Numbered from the stretch's first letter, positions 16,662 to 25,143 are shown. The stretch is 64,000 nt of DNA from Larkinella terrae (GCF_009668025.1 NZ_WJXZ01000014.1:1-64000), one strand, 5' to 3'. The notes: generated by a model from the sequence alone, not told the origin. Made by a program: numbers and translations.

Positions 16662-17306
16662 TCAAATAAGTAACAGGTATTTAAAGTCTTGTAGATTAGA
16701 AATCAATTCGGACACATTGGTGACACCAAACTTGTCGAAGATATTCTTTTTATGCGTACTGATCGTCGTTTGTTTTAAATTCAGCATGGCGGCAATATCC
16801 TTCATCCGTTTCCCTTCAATTAAAAGCTTCAACACCTCCTGTTCAATTCTTGACAACGTTTGAAGGGGATTTTCCATGGAGCTCGACCCTTGATCCGAAA
16901 ATTTAAACAACATAAGCTGTTGAATTTTTCTACTGATATATTTACCACGATCCAATACCGTTTTAATCGCTACGCCAAATTCCGTATACGGATCATTCTT
17001 CGATAAAAATCCATCCGCTCCTGCCTTTATATAGGGTAGGGCATACAAATTCTCTTCCAAACCCGAATAAATCAAGATCCGGGCGTCCGGCCTTATTTTC
17101 CGGATCCGGGAAACCATTTGGGTATTCCCAGCGCCCGGCATGACAATATCGAGTACCACCACGTTTACCTCGTATTTGGTCAACGCTTCCAGGGCGGCTG
17201 GGAACGTTTCGCATGGGATCACTTTGACTTCGGGCAAAATTTTACCGATGTAATATTCAAGTCCAACTCGGATGATTGCATGATCATCGACCACAAGGAT
17301 TACCAT
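16662..17306 (-). CDS. LuxR/NarL-type response regulator
   Basis: A 214-residue transcription factor. The N-terminal receiver has acidic pocket D7-D8, phospho-acceptor D53 (VVLDIVMPG), switch Ser in IYSGLE and K103 in FLSKND. A linker with KYISRKIQQL leads to a LuxR HTH (about 150-205: LSRIEQEVLKLLIEGKRMKDIAAMLNLKQTTISTHKKNIFDKFG). Family members dimerise on phosphorylation and activate transcription. Its gene precedes the propeller kinase 13248-16469 on the same strand, making a probable cognate pair. Upstream, toward the divergent AraC-type gene, lies an array of 22-bp-spaced TAATTCTA motifs. Confidence 0.9.
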   Translation of the reverse strand: MVILVVDDHAIIRVGLEYYIGKILPEVKVIPCETFPAALEALTKYEVNVVVLDIVMPGAGNTQMVSRIRKIRPDARILIYSGLEENLYALPYIKAGADGFLSKNDPYTEFGVAIKTVLDRGKYISRKIQQLMLFKFSDQGSSSMENPLQTLSRIEQEVLKLLIEGKRMKDIAAMLNLKQTTISTHKKNIFDKFGVTNVSELISNLQDFKYLLLI

Positions 17307-17370
17307 AAATTCAGCTTGTCAGATTGGAAAAAGGTCTGATGCAAAAATACGATAAACACGGTGGATGCAT

Positions 17371-17473
17371 CTAGAATTAATTCGAGTATAAGCCTAGAAT
17401 TAATTCGATATAAAAACTAAATAATTCTAGAGATGAATAGAAATAATTCTAGAGATGAATAGGTGTAATTCTA
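17371..17473. promoter_or_regulatory. Array of five TAATTCTA motifs with 22/23-bp spacing
   Basis: Three direct copies of TAATTCTA start at 17422, 17444 and 17466, exactly 22 bp apart; the first two lie in a perfect tandem 22-bp unit (17419-17440, 17441-17462). Two more copies in inverse orientation, each within CTAGAATTAATTCGA (17371-17385 and 17394-17408), are 23 bp apart. The array lies between the divergent LuxR-type and AraC-type regulator genes and looks like a multi-site operator. Two-turn spacing of direct repeats suits an AraC-type protein such as the one encoded at 17631. That link is inference. Confidence 0.6.
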
Positions 17474-17630
17474 TTTTATCCTATTCGACAGCAATTTATG
17501 TTTGAACCGTGGAAACACTTACTCGATTCGTAACCAAAATGGTCGGTTTTCGAGGCAAAAACGATAGTAAAGGAGATAGAAAGTCTGCCGATTTGGCCAT
17601 ACTTATCACAAAATATGGATTGAACTATCG
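17474..17630. other. Remaining leader before the AraC-type gene
   Basis: Together with 17307-17370 this completes the 324-bp gap between the divergent regulators. AT-rich with no open frame. It probably holds the promoter of the gene at 17631. No Bacteroidota -33/-7 pair stands out clearly. Confidence 0.4.
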
Positions 17631-18056
17631 ATGTTTCTAGCTATTCTAAACTCAATGAGCATGGTAATATCGAATTATTCTCTGTCCTATTCACCCTCTT
17701 ATCTCCCTGATAAAAGGGTTCTTCTTCAAGTGGGTTCGCTGGATGAAGTATGGATTCAGCGGGTGGAACAGATTATCCTGAAAAATCTCGTCAATAGCCA
17801 GTTCAAGAATAATTCGCTGGCCGATGCGGTTCACTGTAGCGAACGGCAGTTGTACCGACAACTGAACGAATTGACGGGGTATACACCCCATCAATTTATC
17901 CGGGAAATACGGCTTCATTTAGCGCGTGTATACCTGGAAAATCATCGGTATCGAACGGTGAAGGAGGTTAGTTACGCGGTTGGTTTTAAGGACACCGTGC
18001 ATTTCTCCCGATTATTCATCCAACGTTTCGGGGTTTATCCGGCCAGCTTTCTCTAA
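17631..18056 (+). CDS. Stand-alone AraC-type DNA-binding protein
   Basis: A 141-residue protein, nearly all an AraC/XylS double HTH (about 40-141): NNSLADAVHCSERQLYRQLNELTGYTPHQFIREIRL for the first and TVKEVSYAVGFKDTVHFSRLFIQRFGVYPASF for the second. It resembles the C-terminal output domain of an HTCS cut loose from its sensor, so it is either constitutive or regulated by abundance. ATGs at 17631, 17655 and 17661 are all possible starts. It is divergent from the LuxR-type regulator, and the five-site operator array lies 160-260 bp upstream. Confidence 0.85.
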   Translation: MFLAILNSMSMVISNYSLSYSPSYLPDKRVLLQVGSLDEVWIQRVEQIILKNLVNSQFKNNSLADAVHCSERQLYRQLNELTGYTPHQFIREIRLHLARVYLENHRYRTVKEVSYAVGFKDTVHFSRLFIQRFGVYPASFL

Positions 18057-18226
18057 AATTGAAAGGAGTTTAAGCAGGCCGCAATTTTTGAATAAGTCGA
18101 ATCTACTAATTGGAACTCTTTCAAACGTGCTGAGAAAACAATGAATACAACCTGAATACTCTTTTAAGTTGCAATTAATTTTTTGTACACACAATCAAAT
18201 CGTTTTTACAATAACCAACTACCACT

Positions 18227-18961
18227 ATGAAAAGATTGATTCTATTTACTGTCTTTATCGCCAGTCTTACCCTTGGCGCACGTTCCGTTCAGGCACAGGT
18301 CAAAATCGGCTCCAACCCCACCGTTCCGAACCCCAATGCCAATCTGGAAGTGGAAGCGACCAATGGCCAGAAGGTTATCGTTGACAAAGCCATCGGCACG
18401 GTCCAGGTCGAAAATCTACCTTCGGGAGCCATCACCGACAGTTTAGTTTCGGCTGATCCTTCGGGCGTATTAAGGCAAATTAATTCGGATAAATTGGTAA
18501 GTATCTTATTTGCACAAACATCATCAATGGAACTCCCTCGCGGATATCCTAACCCCGTAACAGTGGGTGAGCAGGTAAATACAAAAATAAACTTTTTAAC
18601 TTCTGCCTATGATAAGCTAGGCACAGTTGATCTTTCCACGGATCGGTTTACCGTTACCAAAACCGGTTTCTATAACATTAGGCTCAGAACAGAAATCGCA
18701 GTTCCTAAACCAGGTGGAACTTATGTAATTGATGTAATTAAAAACCCCCCAGTATCCGTATCTACCCCGGGTTATTATACATATAAAATAGACGAAGGAG
18801 AAAGTGCTCTCGGCGGAGGAACACTTGAAATCACCAAAGTGGTCTATTTGATGGCCAATGACTTTTTGGAGGCTGCTTGGTCCACTTGCGCCGGATGCGG
18901 TGGTACTCAAATCTATGTACTAAATGCCGCGCAATTCTCCATTCAATACCTTGGAAATTGA
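18227..18961 (+). CDS. Secreted protein with C1q-like C-terminal domain
   Basis: A 244-residue exported protein with signal peptide MKRLILFTVFIASLTLGARS ending VQA. The opening VKIGSNPTVPNPNANLEVE, then DSLVSADPSGVLRQ, is a layout common in Bacteroidota surface or fibre-like proteins whose N-terminal part is a repetitive stalk. The C-terminal half has C1q/TNF-like strand signatures (FTVTKTGFYNIRLRTEI; YLMANDFLEAAW; AQFSIQYLG). Such domains usually trimerise and bind ligands. No enzymatic motif is present. The CAGC pair near residue 220 might form a disulfide. It follows the AraC-type gene by 170 bp and could be its target. Confidence 0.65.
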   Translation: MKRLILFTVFIASLTLGARSVQAQVKIGSNPTVPNPNANLEVEATNGQKVIVDKAIGTVQVENLPSGAITDSLVSADPSGVLRQINSDKLVSILFAQTSSMELPRGYPNPVTVGEQVNTKINFLTSAYDKLGTVDLSTDRFTVTKTGFYNIRLRTEIAVPKPGGTYVIDVIKNPPVSVSTPGYYTYKIDEGESALGGGTLEITKVVYLMANDFLEAAWSTCAGCGGTQIYVLNAAQFSIQYLGN

Positions 18962-19131
18962 ACAAGATGCCTAGGGCAGATGGGGTTGTAACGACCTGTT
19001 CCTCATTATGTACCTGATCTCAAAATGATCGGTTTTTTGCGGATCGAATCGCCAACGGCTGAGCCGGTTCACCAGTACGGGTCAACTGAGATCCGATCAC
19101 TCATTAATCGCGTAGAAACGCTCCTTTTGCT

Positions 19132-20322
19132 ATGCATATCTCAAAGCAAACCATCCTGCTAGTCATACTAGGCATCAGCCTGACCGTGGTCTCCCAGGCC
19201 CAGGATTTAACCTGGGTTTCCTATCCGGACGGAGCCCTCACTCATAATTTTGGCACCGTCGGCGATGCCCCCGTCGATGTTACGGCTCAATGGTCGGGCG
19301 ATACGGACCTGCACACGACAACCCCACTGGTCTCTCCTCGTCCCGACGAAACTCGGGGTGGAAATCGGCTCCGAACGGATATAATCTATGGCGACACCAC
19401 CAAATGTGTGACCCTGACGATTCAGTTCTCGGCCCCGGTTAGTAATTTGACTTTCGACCTGTACTTCATTGATTTTAAGCCCTTCACCGGAAATCTGGCT
19501 ACTCCGATCGGTTTCGTTCGGGATAAGGTGACTGTCCTTGGGCAAAATGGTGCAACCCCGGTCACCCCAGCGATTACCGACTATCCGGGCGTTAACACGG
19601 TCAATGGCTCCACCATCACCGGAATTGCCTACGGGGATACCAATGTAGTCAATCCTGTCACCTTCCCCCAACCCGTTACGGAGATTAGTATCCAGTACTG
19701 CATGGGAGGGAGTTATTTGCCAAATAATGTTATTGGCAGCCAAGCCTTCCAAATCGGTCCCTTAAGCTGGGATGCCCAGGCCTTGCCCGTCCGGCTAAGC
19801 TCCTTCAAAGGTCAGGCTCTGGACAACCGCATCCAGTTGGGCTGGACCACCTCCTGGGAACAGCGCAGCAGCTATTTCGACATCCTGCGCAGCGCCGATG
19901 CCGTGAGTTTCGAGAAAATCGGTCAGGTGGCCTCGGTGGGCAACACGACTGCCGGGCAAACGGCGTACGGCTTCACCGATGCCAGTCCTTCGCTAGGCTG
20001 GAACTACTACCGGCTGCGACAGGTGGATACCGATGGCCGCTTTGACGAATCGAAACTCATTGCCGTCAACTACCAGGAAGGAGGCTCGTATTTTAGTGTG
20101 GCCCCGGCAGGGGTCGGAACCGTGGAGGTGTTGACTAATGCGGCCAATCCGCAGTTTGAAGTGATCAACCTCAATGGACAGAACCTGTTGCATCAGGTAG
20201 AGCGCCTGGGTGAGAACCGGTACCGGCTGTGGACAGTTGGGGGACACCCATCGCTCAGTCTGGTGCGGATGCAGGGAGATCAAACGATCCAGTGCAAAAA
20301 GGTTTTCCTGAATCTTCAATGA
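19132..20322 (+). CDS. Secreted protein with type IX sorting-like C-terminus
   Basis: A 396-residue exported protein; the signal peptide ends VVSQA-QD. The N-terminal half is a beta-rich domain of unknown family (VTLTIQFSAPVSNLTFDLYFIDF) with the look of a lectin-like or adhesion domain. From ALPVRLSSFKG (about residue 220) it carries the fibronectin-like linker typical of type IX substrates (IQLGWTTSWEQRSSYFDILRSAD ... NYYRLRQVDTDG) and a short C-terminal sorting-like domain ending in CKKVFLNLQ. It is probably displayed on or released from the surface. A strong terminator follows within 25 bp. Confidence 0.7.
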   Translation: MHISKQTILLVILGISLTVVSQAQDLTWVSYPDGALTHNFGTVGDAPVDVTAQWSGDTDLHTTTPLVSPRPDETRGGNRLRTDIIYGDTTKCVTLTIQFSAPVSNLTFDLYFIDFKPFTGNLATPIGFVRDKVTVLGQNGATPVTPAITDYPGVNTVNGSTITGIAYGDTNVVNPVTFPQPVTEISIQYCMGGSYLPNNVIGSQAFQIGPLSWDAQALPVRLSSFKGQALDNRIQLGWTTSWEQRSSYFDILRSADAVSFEKIGQVASVGNTTAGQTAYGFTDASPSLGWNYYRLRQVDTDGRFDESKLIAVNYQEGGSYFSVAPAGVGTVEVLTNAANPQFEVINLNGQNLLHQVERLGENRYRLWTVGGHPSLSLVRMQGDQTIQCKKVFLNLQ

Positions 20323-20343
20323 CGATTTGATAGGTAGGTCGGA

Positions 20344-20378
20344 CCTCCTGCCAGCCTTGCTGGCAGGAGGTTTTTTTT
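20344..20378 (+). terminator. Strong Rho-independent terminator
   Basis: A perfect 12-bp stem, CCTCCTGCCAGC and GCTGGCAGGAGG, with a 3-base loop (CTT) and eight T. It lies 21 bp after the stop of the secreted protein gene. Confidence 0.92.
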
Positions 20379-20814
20379 CGTTTCCAACCGGATCGTTTCC
20401 GGCAGCCGTCTACGGATGCAGGGAGCAAACGATCCAGTTATCAAAGCCTTAAATAATGCGTTGATACTTAGCTTGACTTTAGCCTATTAGTAGCCAATTT
20501 TTCAGACTTCTTACCCACATTCGGGAAGCTTACGAATCACCTACTTCAATCCGCCGACAGTACATCCTTCTCTCCGCAGGGGAAAGATCCGATCGTCTTC
20601 GGAAAAAACGTAAAATATAATAGCTTCAACCGGGATGGGCAATCGAAACATTTCATGTAGTAACGGATTTTTAGTTTGCTGTGAAATGATCGACCCTGAA
20701 ACAGTTGATAAGCAGATTTAATGGCTAGCGCGAAAAGGTATTTTGGCAAACCGTGGTAACATTTGCTCTCTACATCCTATTTTCGGGAAAACCGTTCTAT
20801 TTTTCCCCTTCGCC
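20379..20814. other. Gene-free stretch with a duplicated gene-end fragment
   Basis: Positions 20413-20438 repeat the coding end of the preceding gene (20266-20293), differing only by a 2-base deletion. The copy also pairs with GGATCGTTT at 20390-20398 to form a hairpin. The rest shows no convincing gene. A 67-codon minus-strand frame has no ribosome binding site or recognisable family. Confidence 0.5.
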
Positions 20815-21885
20815 ATGCATTTTTCGTCGAACAGAAGTCCGTTGATCAGCATTTGTGCTTTACTGTCGCTCATCACCACAAATCTATACGCGCAGCAAAA
20901 CTACCCGGATGGTCGCCCTCAGGCGAAGCACCGGCTGATGTGCCAGGACGAAGGAATTGTCATGCGTTACGGCGATGGCCCCGACAGTTGTGATACCTAC
21001 GGCGCCCGTGAGGCGGTGGTGAACAAAGACGGCGACCGCTATTATTTGTTTTACGACGGGGCGGGCAAAGACGGCTGGATTGCCTGTCTGGCGGAGAGTA
21101 AAGACCTGAAAAACTGGACAAAACGGGGACTGATTCTGGAACTGGGCAAACCGGGAAGTAACGACGCCAAAAGTGCATCGTCGCCCTGGGTCATCAAGGA
21201 AAAGGATACCTGGCACATGTTTTACGTGGGAACGCCCAACACCACCCCGCCCCCTTACCGAATCCCGGCCTTCCCTTACCTGACGATGAAGGCGCAGTCG
21301 CGTTCGCTTGCTGGTCCGTGGAAAAAGCAATACGATGTCGTGGCGCTGCCGCCCAAAGAAAATAGCTACTATACCGTAACTTCCAGCCCCGGTTACATCG
21401 TCAGACAAGGCACCGAATACCTCCAGTTCTTTAGTGGCGCAACGCAGGAAGGCAAGATTACTAAACGCACTTTGGGCATTGCCCGGACCAAAGACCTCAA
21501 CGCGTCCTGGAAAATCGATGAAAAACCGCTGTTTCCGCTGGAAGAACAAATTGAGAATTCGTCGGTCTTTTTTGATACAAAAACGAAAACCTGGTACCTG
21601 TTCACCAACCACATCGGCATGAACCAGAAACGCGAAGAATACACGGACGCCATTTGGGTTTACTGGACCAAAAACATCAACCGGTGGTGGGCCGAAGACA
21701 AAGCCATTGTGCTGGACGCCAACAACTCAATCTGGGCGAAAGGCGCGATCGGCATGCCGACGGTGATTCAGGTGGGAAACCGCCTGGCGCTGCTGTACGA
21801 TGCCGCCGAAGGCACCAGCACCAGCCACATGCGCCGAAGCATTGGGCTGGCCTGGATGGAATTGCCGCTGAAAATAACGGAATAG
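20815..21885 (+). CDS. Secreted GH43/GH130-like five-bladed propeller glycosidase-like protein
   Basis: A 356-residue exported protein from the ATG at 20815; its signal sequence has the core LISICALLSLITTNLYA. The frame is open to a TTG at 20743. Repeated blade motifs are visible: DRYYLFYDGAGKDGW, TWHMFYVGTPN, YLQFFSGAT, TWYLFTNH, RLALLYDA. They fit the five-bladed beta-propeller of GH43, GH32, GH68 or GH130-type enzymes. Candidate acids are Asp in YLFYDGAG and Glu in EEQIENSSVFFD, but I cannot assign the catalytic triad. Such enzymes cut arabinose, xylose, mannose or fructose linkages. It stands alone between two terminators or palindromes. Confidence 0.7.
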   Translation: MHFSSNRSPLISICALLSLITTNLYAQQNYPDGRPQAKHRLMCQDEGIVMRYGDGPDSCDTYGAREAVVNKDGDRYYLFYDGAGKDGWIACLAESKDLKNWTKRGLILELGKPGSNDAKSASSPWVIKEKDTWHMFYVGTPNTTPPPYRIPAFPYLTMKAQSRSLAGPWKKQYDVVALPPKENSYYTVTSSPGYIVRQGTEYLQFFSGATQEGKITKRTLGIARTKDLNASWKIDEKPLFPLEEQIENSSVFFDTKTKTWYLFTNHIGMNQKREEYTDAIWVYWTKNINRWWAEDKAIVLDANNSIWAKGAIGMPTVIQVGNRLALLYDAAEGTSTSHMRRSIGLAWMELPLKITE

Positions 21886-21895
21886 CAGGTTGTCA

Positions 21896-21968
21896 GCCGA
21901 AAGAGAAAAGAAGAAAGAGCGCATCTTTGAACGGTAACCCTTGTCGTTTATCTCTTCTCTTTCCTCGC
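21896..21968. repeat. Imperfect intergenic palindrome
   Basis: The purine-rich arm near 21896-21912 (GAAAGAGAA) is complementary to the pyrimidine-rich arm near 21951-21968 (TTCTCTTTC). It follows the glycosidase gene by a few bases. Confidence 0.4.
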
Positions 21969-22093
21969 TTGTCTAAATAAGTAACCGTTCGGAAATTCCC
22001 GGTAACTAAGAGTTCCGGCTCAATTTGCGGTCCAGAAACAATATTCGGATCATACTATACGTAGTGGGGGTAATCACAAGACTCACCTGCACA

Positions 22094-22432
22094 ATGAGCG
22101 TTACTCCAAAACCCAACCGGTATTACGTCGTTCAGAAAGAACCGGTTTTGTTGACGGCGGTCCTCCTGAAAGAGCTTCCGCCGGATATTCCCCAACCGAT
22201 TAAACTGACCAAACCGTGGCTGCTGGCTTTCGGTTTCCAGCCCGATCGGTCGACCAACTTCTGGAGCCTCGAAAATGCCCGGCTGGTGGCCGGGATGAAC
22301 TGCTGGCTGTGTACCAAAAGCCGTCGCTATATTCAATACGTTCACGAGCTTCAGGACCTGTTTGAGGAGCATTTCCGCGAAACCACGCTGGTGCTGAAAT
22401 CCCTCAATTTTTACGTCTCCGGGGCGGTTTAG
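22094..22432 (+). CDS. Small Bacteroidota protein of unknown function
   Basis: A 112-residue soluble protein from the ATG at 22094 (MSVTPKPNRYY). A TTG at 22025 is also in frame but adds a tail without family character. The layout IPQPIKLTKPWLLAFGFQPD...NFWSLENA ... IQYVHELQDLFEEHFRETTLVL resembles a common uncharacterised Bacteroidota family in which a PLTEEWLLKFGF-like segment is followed by a YVHQLQNLY-like helix. The function is unknown. It is convergent with the acidic protein at 22533, and the two share a hairpin at 22457-22477. Confidence 0.65.
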   Translation: MSVTPKPNRYYVVQKEPVLLTAVLLKELPPDIPQPIKLTKPWLLAFGFQPDRSTNFWSLENARLVAGMNCWLCTKSRRYIQYVHELQDLFEEHFRETTLVLKSLNFYVSGAV

Positions 22433-22456
22433 CCACCGGTTTGCCGGACATACAAA

Positions 22457-22477
22457 ACCCCGACAAATTGCCGGGGT
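22457..22477 (-). terminator. Terminator for the acidic small protein gene
   Basis: Read on the minus strand, a CCCCG...CGGGG stem is followed by TTTTG. It lies 55 bp after the stop of the gene 22533-22877. On the plus strand it may also help end the convergent gene. Confidence 0.55.
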
Positions 22478-22532
22478 CTGTAACCTGTTATCCTATTAGT
22501 AAGAAGTTTTCTGAGGAAATCGGACGTATTTT

Positions 22533-22877
22533 TTAGTCTTCGTCGTCCTGGTTTTCGGCCGCTTCGTCGGTAACAACCTGATACAAAGCGATCAGGTCAT
22601 CCGTCGCAAGTTCATCCAGTTCAACATCCGAGTCGTCGCCGAAACGGATGGTCAGCGGATCGACGTCGTCGTCGTTCAGGGTCAATGACGTAATTTCCAG
22701 ATCGAATTCGTTCAGGGTTAGCGGCAAAAACCGCAGGTCAAAATCGGACGCATCGGCCTCGTCACCCAATTCCGTCACCACCTTCACGATGGCGTTCTTG
22801 ATGGTTGTGCGGAAATCGTCCAGCCGACCTGCCAGCTCGTCGGCAGTTGGCAAAGCAGAAAAATCGGGAGTCGCCAT
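22533..22877 (-). CDS. Acidic small protein of unknown function
   Basis: A 114-residue protein, strongly acidic, with many Asp/Glu runs (NDDDVDPL, GDDSDVELDELATDD, a C-terminal NQDDED). No signal peptide or membrane segment. The predicted layout is a helix (DELAGRLDDFRTTIKNAIVKVV) followed by beta strands (FDLRFLPLTLNEFDLEITSL). I do not recognise the family. The acidity suggests a binding partner with positive charge, a DNA mimic or a chaperone-like role, none of which is supported further. The terminator at 22457-22477 and the palindrome at 22999-23063 frame it as a single-gene unit. Confidence 0.7.
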   Translation of the reverse strand: MATPDFSALPTADELAGRLDDFRTTIKNAIVKVVTELGDEADASDFDLRFLPLTLNEFDLEITSLTLNDDDVDPLTIRFGDDSDVELDELATDDLIALYQVVTDEAAENQDDED

Positions 22878-22998
22878 AAAATGAGGGAGTTAAGAGAAGT
22901 TTTTCGTTCCGGAAATGACGGGTCGAAGTTGCGGCAAATTCCCGGATTCCGGTCGCTGGCTGAGGTTATGATTTTGTGAAATTTTGAAAGAGAGTAGG

Positions 22999-23063
22999 GA
23001 AGTGAGACAAGAGCATAGAGACCAATACTGACGATCAAGGTCTCTACTCTCTTGTCTCACTTC
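22999..23063. repeat. 65-bp intergenic palindrome
   Basis: The outer arms GAAGTGAGACAAGAG and CTCTTGTCTCACTTC (15 bp, perfect) enclose the inner arms TAGAGACC and GGTCTCTA. The loop is 15 bases. It lies between the acidic protein and the sigma factor gene. Confidence 0.85.
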
Positions 23064-23166
23064 TTTTATTCACTATAAATATTCTTTCATTTTTTAAAAA
23101 AATAATCTTAAAACGGAGGTTAAGATCGCATTAAAATCGGCTCTTGTAGGTATAGCACCTGTAACT

Positions 23167-23778
23167 ATGAGTAAAAGGCTACCTTCGGACGAAGCACAAC
23201 AACTTTGGCAGGAATACCGGACCGGCGACATGTTCGCCCTCGCTAAAATCATGCAGAGTTATTATTCCGACCTTTTCCACTGGGGAATGCGGCTGCATGC
23301 CGACCGGGAGTTTGTGAAGGATTGCATTCAGGAGCTATTTTTAAATCTCTGGAAACAGCAGAAAACCGTCAGGTCGGTCGAAAACGTACGGGCGTACCTG
23401 TTCGTCACGCTCAAAAGCCGCATCCTGCGGGAGCTTTCCAAAAAACATACCACGCATCAATCCACCCTTTCGGAAGAATACGCTTTTTCGGTCGAGTTTG
23501 CGGCTGACGTTCAACTGATCGAGGAAGAAAACGAGGTGTTCCAAATCCGGAAACTCGAACACGGAATCAATCATTTGCCCGAACGTCAGAAAGAATTGAT
23601 TTACCTGCGGTTTTACCAGAACCTGAGCTTCGAACAGATAGCGGACGTCATGCACCTGGGCCGCCAGTCCGTCTACAACCTGCTCCAGAAATCGCTGATC
23701 AGCCTGCGGAAAAACTGGCCGGTGAGCTGCGTGGCGTTTCTGTGTTACAGTTTAGAATTTATGGTTTATGGGTTTTAG
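23167..23778 (+). CDS. FecI-like ECF RNA polymerase sigma factor
   Basis: A 203-residue ECF sigma factor. Region 2 (residues ~25-90) includes the core-binding motif DCIQELFLNLWKQQ, and region 4 (about 130-185) has LPERQKELIYLRFYQNLSFEQIADVMHLGRQSVYNLLQKSLISLRK. These factors redirect RNA polymerase to promoters of SusC/TonB-dependent receptor operons and are held by FecR anti-sigma factors, here encoded 72 bp downstream. The final residues SLEFMVYGF are encoded by one arm of an intergenic palindrome, so the tail looks recruited from a repeat rather than conserved. Confidence 0.92.
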   Translation: MSKRLPSDEAQQLWQEYRTGDMFALAKIMQSYYSDLFHWGMRLHADREFVKDCIQELFLNLWKQQKTVRSVENVRAYLFVTLKSRILRELSKKHTTHQSTLSEEYAFSVEFAADVQLIEEENEVFQIRKLEHGINHLPERQKELIYLRFYQNLSFEQIADVMHLGRQSVYNLLQKSLISLRKNWPVSCVAFLCYSLEFMVYGF

Positions 23779-23840
23779 TTAGCGGATGCAGCCAATAGGG
23801 TGCGTCAGCCAGCCATAAGCAATATACTGTAAACCATAAA
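23758..23840. repeat. Palindrome overlapping the sigma factor 3' end
   Basis: TTTATGGTTTA (23758-23768) and TAAACCATAAA (23830-23840) are perfectly complementary 11-bp arms 61 bp apart. The left arm encodes the last residues of the sigma factor. The right arm ends 10 bp before the FecR start. Confidence 0.7.
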
Positions 23841-23850
23841 CTACTCAAGA

Positions 23851-24957
23851 ATGATGAAAAACTACCATACCTATAAAGTGGAGGACTTTATTCAGGACGC
23901 GGATTTCCAGGACTGGGTGCGGGGTCGTGGAAATCGGGAAGCGTTCTGGCGGTCGTTTCTCCAGACGTACCCCGACAAAAAGGAGGCTTTTCAGCAGGCC
24001 GAACAATTTATTCGGGCGGCTAACGTGGCTCCCGAACGACTCAGCGAAGCGGAAATCCGGAAGGAGACGGAGGTGTTCATCGAAAATGCCAGTGCGTATA
24101 TACCCAAACGTCAGTCTCCGGCAGCGGTTTTTCAGGACGAACAGTCGCCTGTTTATACCTTCCGATGGGTACTGGCTGTTGCCGCCGTTTTCGCGCTCGT
24201 GATGGGATTTGGCTGGTATTTTGCTACGAATAAACCGGAGCCACTGATAACGAAACTGTCCGATAATCCGGTTAGCCAACTGGTGGAAACGACCAATGAT
24301 ACGCAGCACTTGTTGCGAGTGGTCCTCAATGATAGTTCGGAAGTGTTGTTGAGTCCTCAAAGCCGCCTGCGGTATCCGTCGCAGTTCTCCGGAAACGCCC
24401 GAACTGTCTATTTGCAGGGCGAAGGCAGCTTTTCGGTGAAACGCCAGCGGCAGCCTTTCCGGGTGTATACCGGCGAGATGATCACGCAGGTACTCGGCAC
24501 CCGGTTTGTCGTGAAAGCCTTCGACCGCGATCAGAAAATCACGGTGCAGGTGCTTTCGGGAAAAGTGTCGGTCTACAAGAAAAAGCCGGAGCGGGTTCCG
24601 GACAATAAAGAAGTCAATGGGTTGATTCTCAACGCCAATCAGGCAGCGATCTTTGAGAAAAGCGACGGAAACTTGACGAAAACGCTGGTGGCCAATCCCG
24701 CGCCGATTCAGAAACGGAGCAAAGAATTGTCTTTTGTCTACGATGAAGTACCGCTGCCGGTTATTCTGCGGGAACTGGAAAAAAGCTACGGAATCCCGAT
24801 TCAATTCGACGAGCAGACGTTTGCCGCCAGTAAAATCACCGCCATTCTGTCGAGTGAGTCGCTCTACGAAAAGCTGGATTTGCTCTGTAAAGCCTCGTCG
24901 GCGAGTTACGAAATAACCGATGGTCAGATTGTCATCAGCCGAAAGGGATACCGATAG
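23851..24957 (+). CDS. FecR-type anti-sigma factor
   Basis: A 368-residue inner-membrane protein. The cytoplasmic N-terminus (about 1-100) binds the sigma factor, followed by one membrane segment (about 105-126, FRWVLAVAAVFALVMGFGW). The periplasmic FecR domain (about 150-250) has VVLNDSSEVLLSPQSRLRYPSQF and RTVYLQGEGSFSV, and the C-terminal DUF4974 (about 290-365) has FVYDEVPLPVILRELEKSYGIPIQFD. In the known mechanism, ligand loading of a receptor with an STN domain signals through FecR to release the sigma factor. The SusC downstream has an STN domain, so the three genes form one trans-envelope circuit. Confidence 0.92.
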   Translation: MMKNYHTYKVEDFIQDADFQDWVRGRGNREAFWRSFLQTYPDKKEAFQQAEQFIRAANVAPERLSEAEIRKETEVFIENASAYIPKRQSPAAVFQDEQSPVYTFRWVLAVAAVFALVMGFGWYFATNKPEPLITKLSDNPVSQLVETTNDTQHLLRVVLNDSSEVLLSPQSRLRYPSQFSGNARTVYLQGEGSFSVKRQRQPFRVYTGEMITQVLGTRFVVKAFDRDQKITVQVLSGKVSVYKKKPERVPDNKEVNGLILNANQAAIFEKSDGNLTKTLVANPAPIQKRSKELSFVYDEVPLPVILRELEKSYGIPIQFDEQTFAASKITAILSSESLYEKLDLLCKASSASYEITDGQIVISRKGYR

Positions 24958-24962
24958 GACAC

Positions 24963-25023
24963 GCCCCAACTCCTAGAGGGGGCTTAAATACCTTTTTTGA
25001 AAGTCCCCTTTAGGAGTTGGGGC
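24963..25023. repeat. Intergenic palindrome related to the CCCCTAAA family
   Basis: The arms GCCCCAACTCCTA (24963-24975) and TAGGAGTTGGGGC (25011-25023) are perfect. The inner segments (GGGGGCTT and AAGTCCCCTT) resemble the core of the palindromes at 33508-33585 and 61368-61441. Confidence 0.8.
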
Positions 25024-25143
25024 AATAAAAATTGGCAGTGACGAAGCCACTGCCAACTGGTCGATTCACTGAGTGTCGCTCGCCAAAGTAACCGCTCAGA
25101 GAAAGACGTTCCGAAAACAGAACTAGTCAACCTTAACAAAACT

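Noticed and set aside
18116-18164. CTCTTT words 43 bp apart before the C1q-like gene
   Set aside because: Low-complexity hexamers; the spacing is only loosely two times 21-22 bp.
20546-20749. 67-codon minus-strand frame in the gap before the glycosidase
   Set aside because: No family, no start signal; it overlaps the leader of the next gene.
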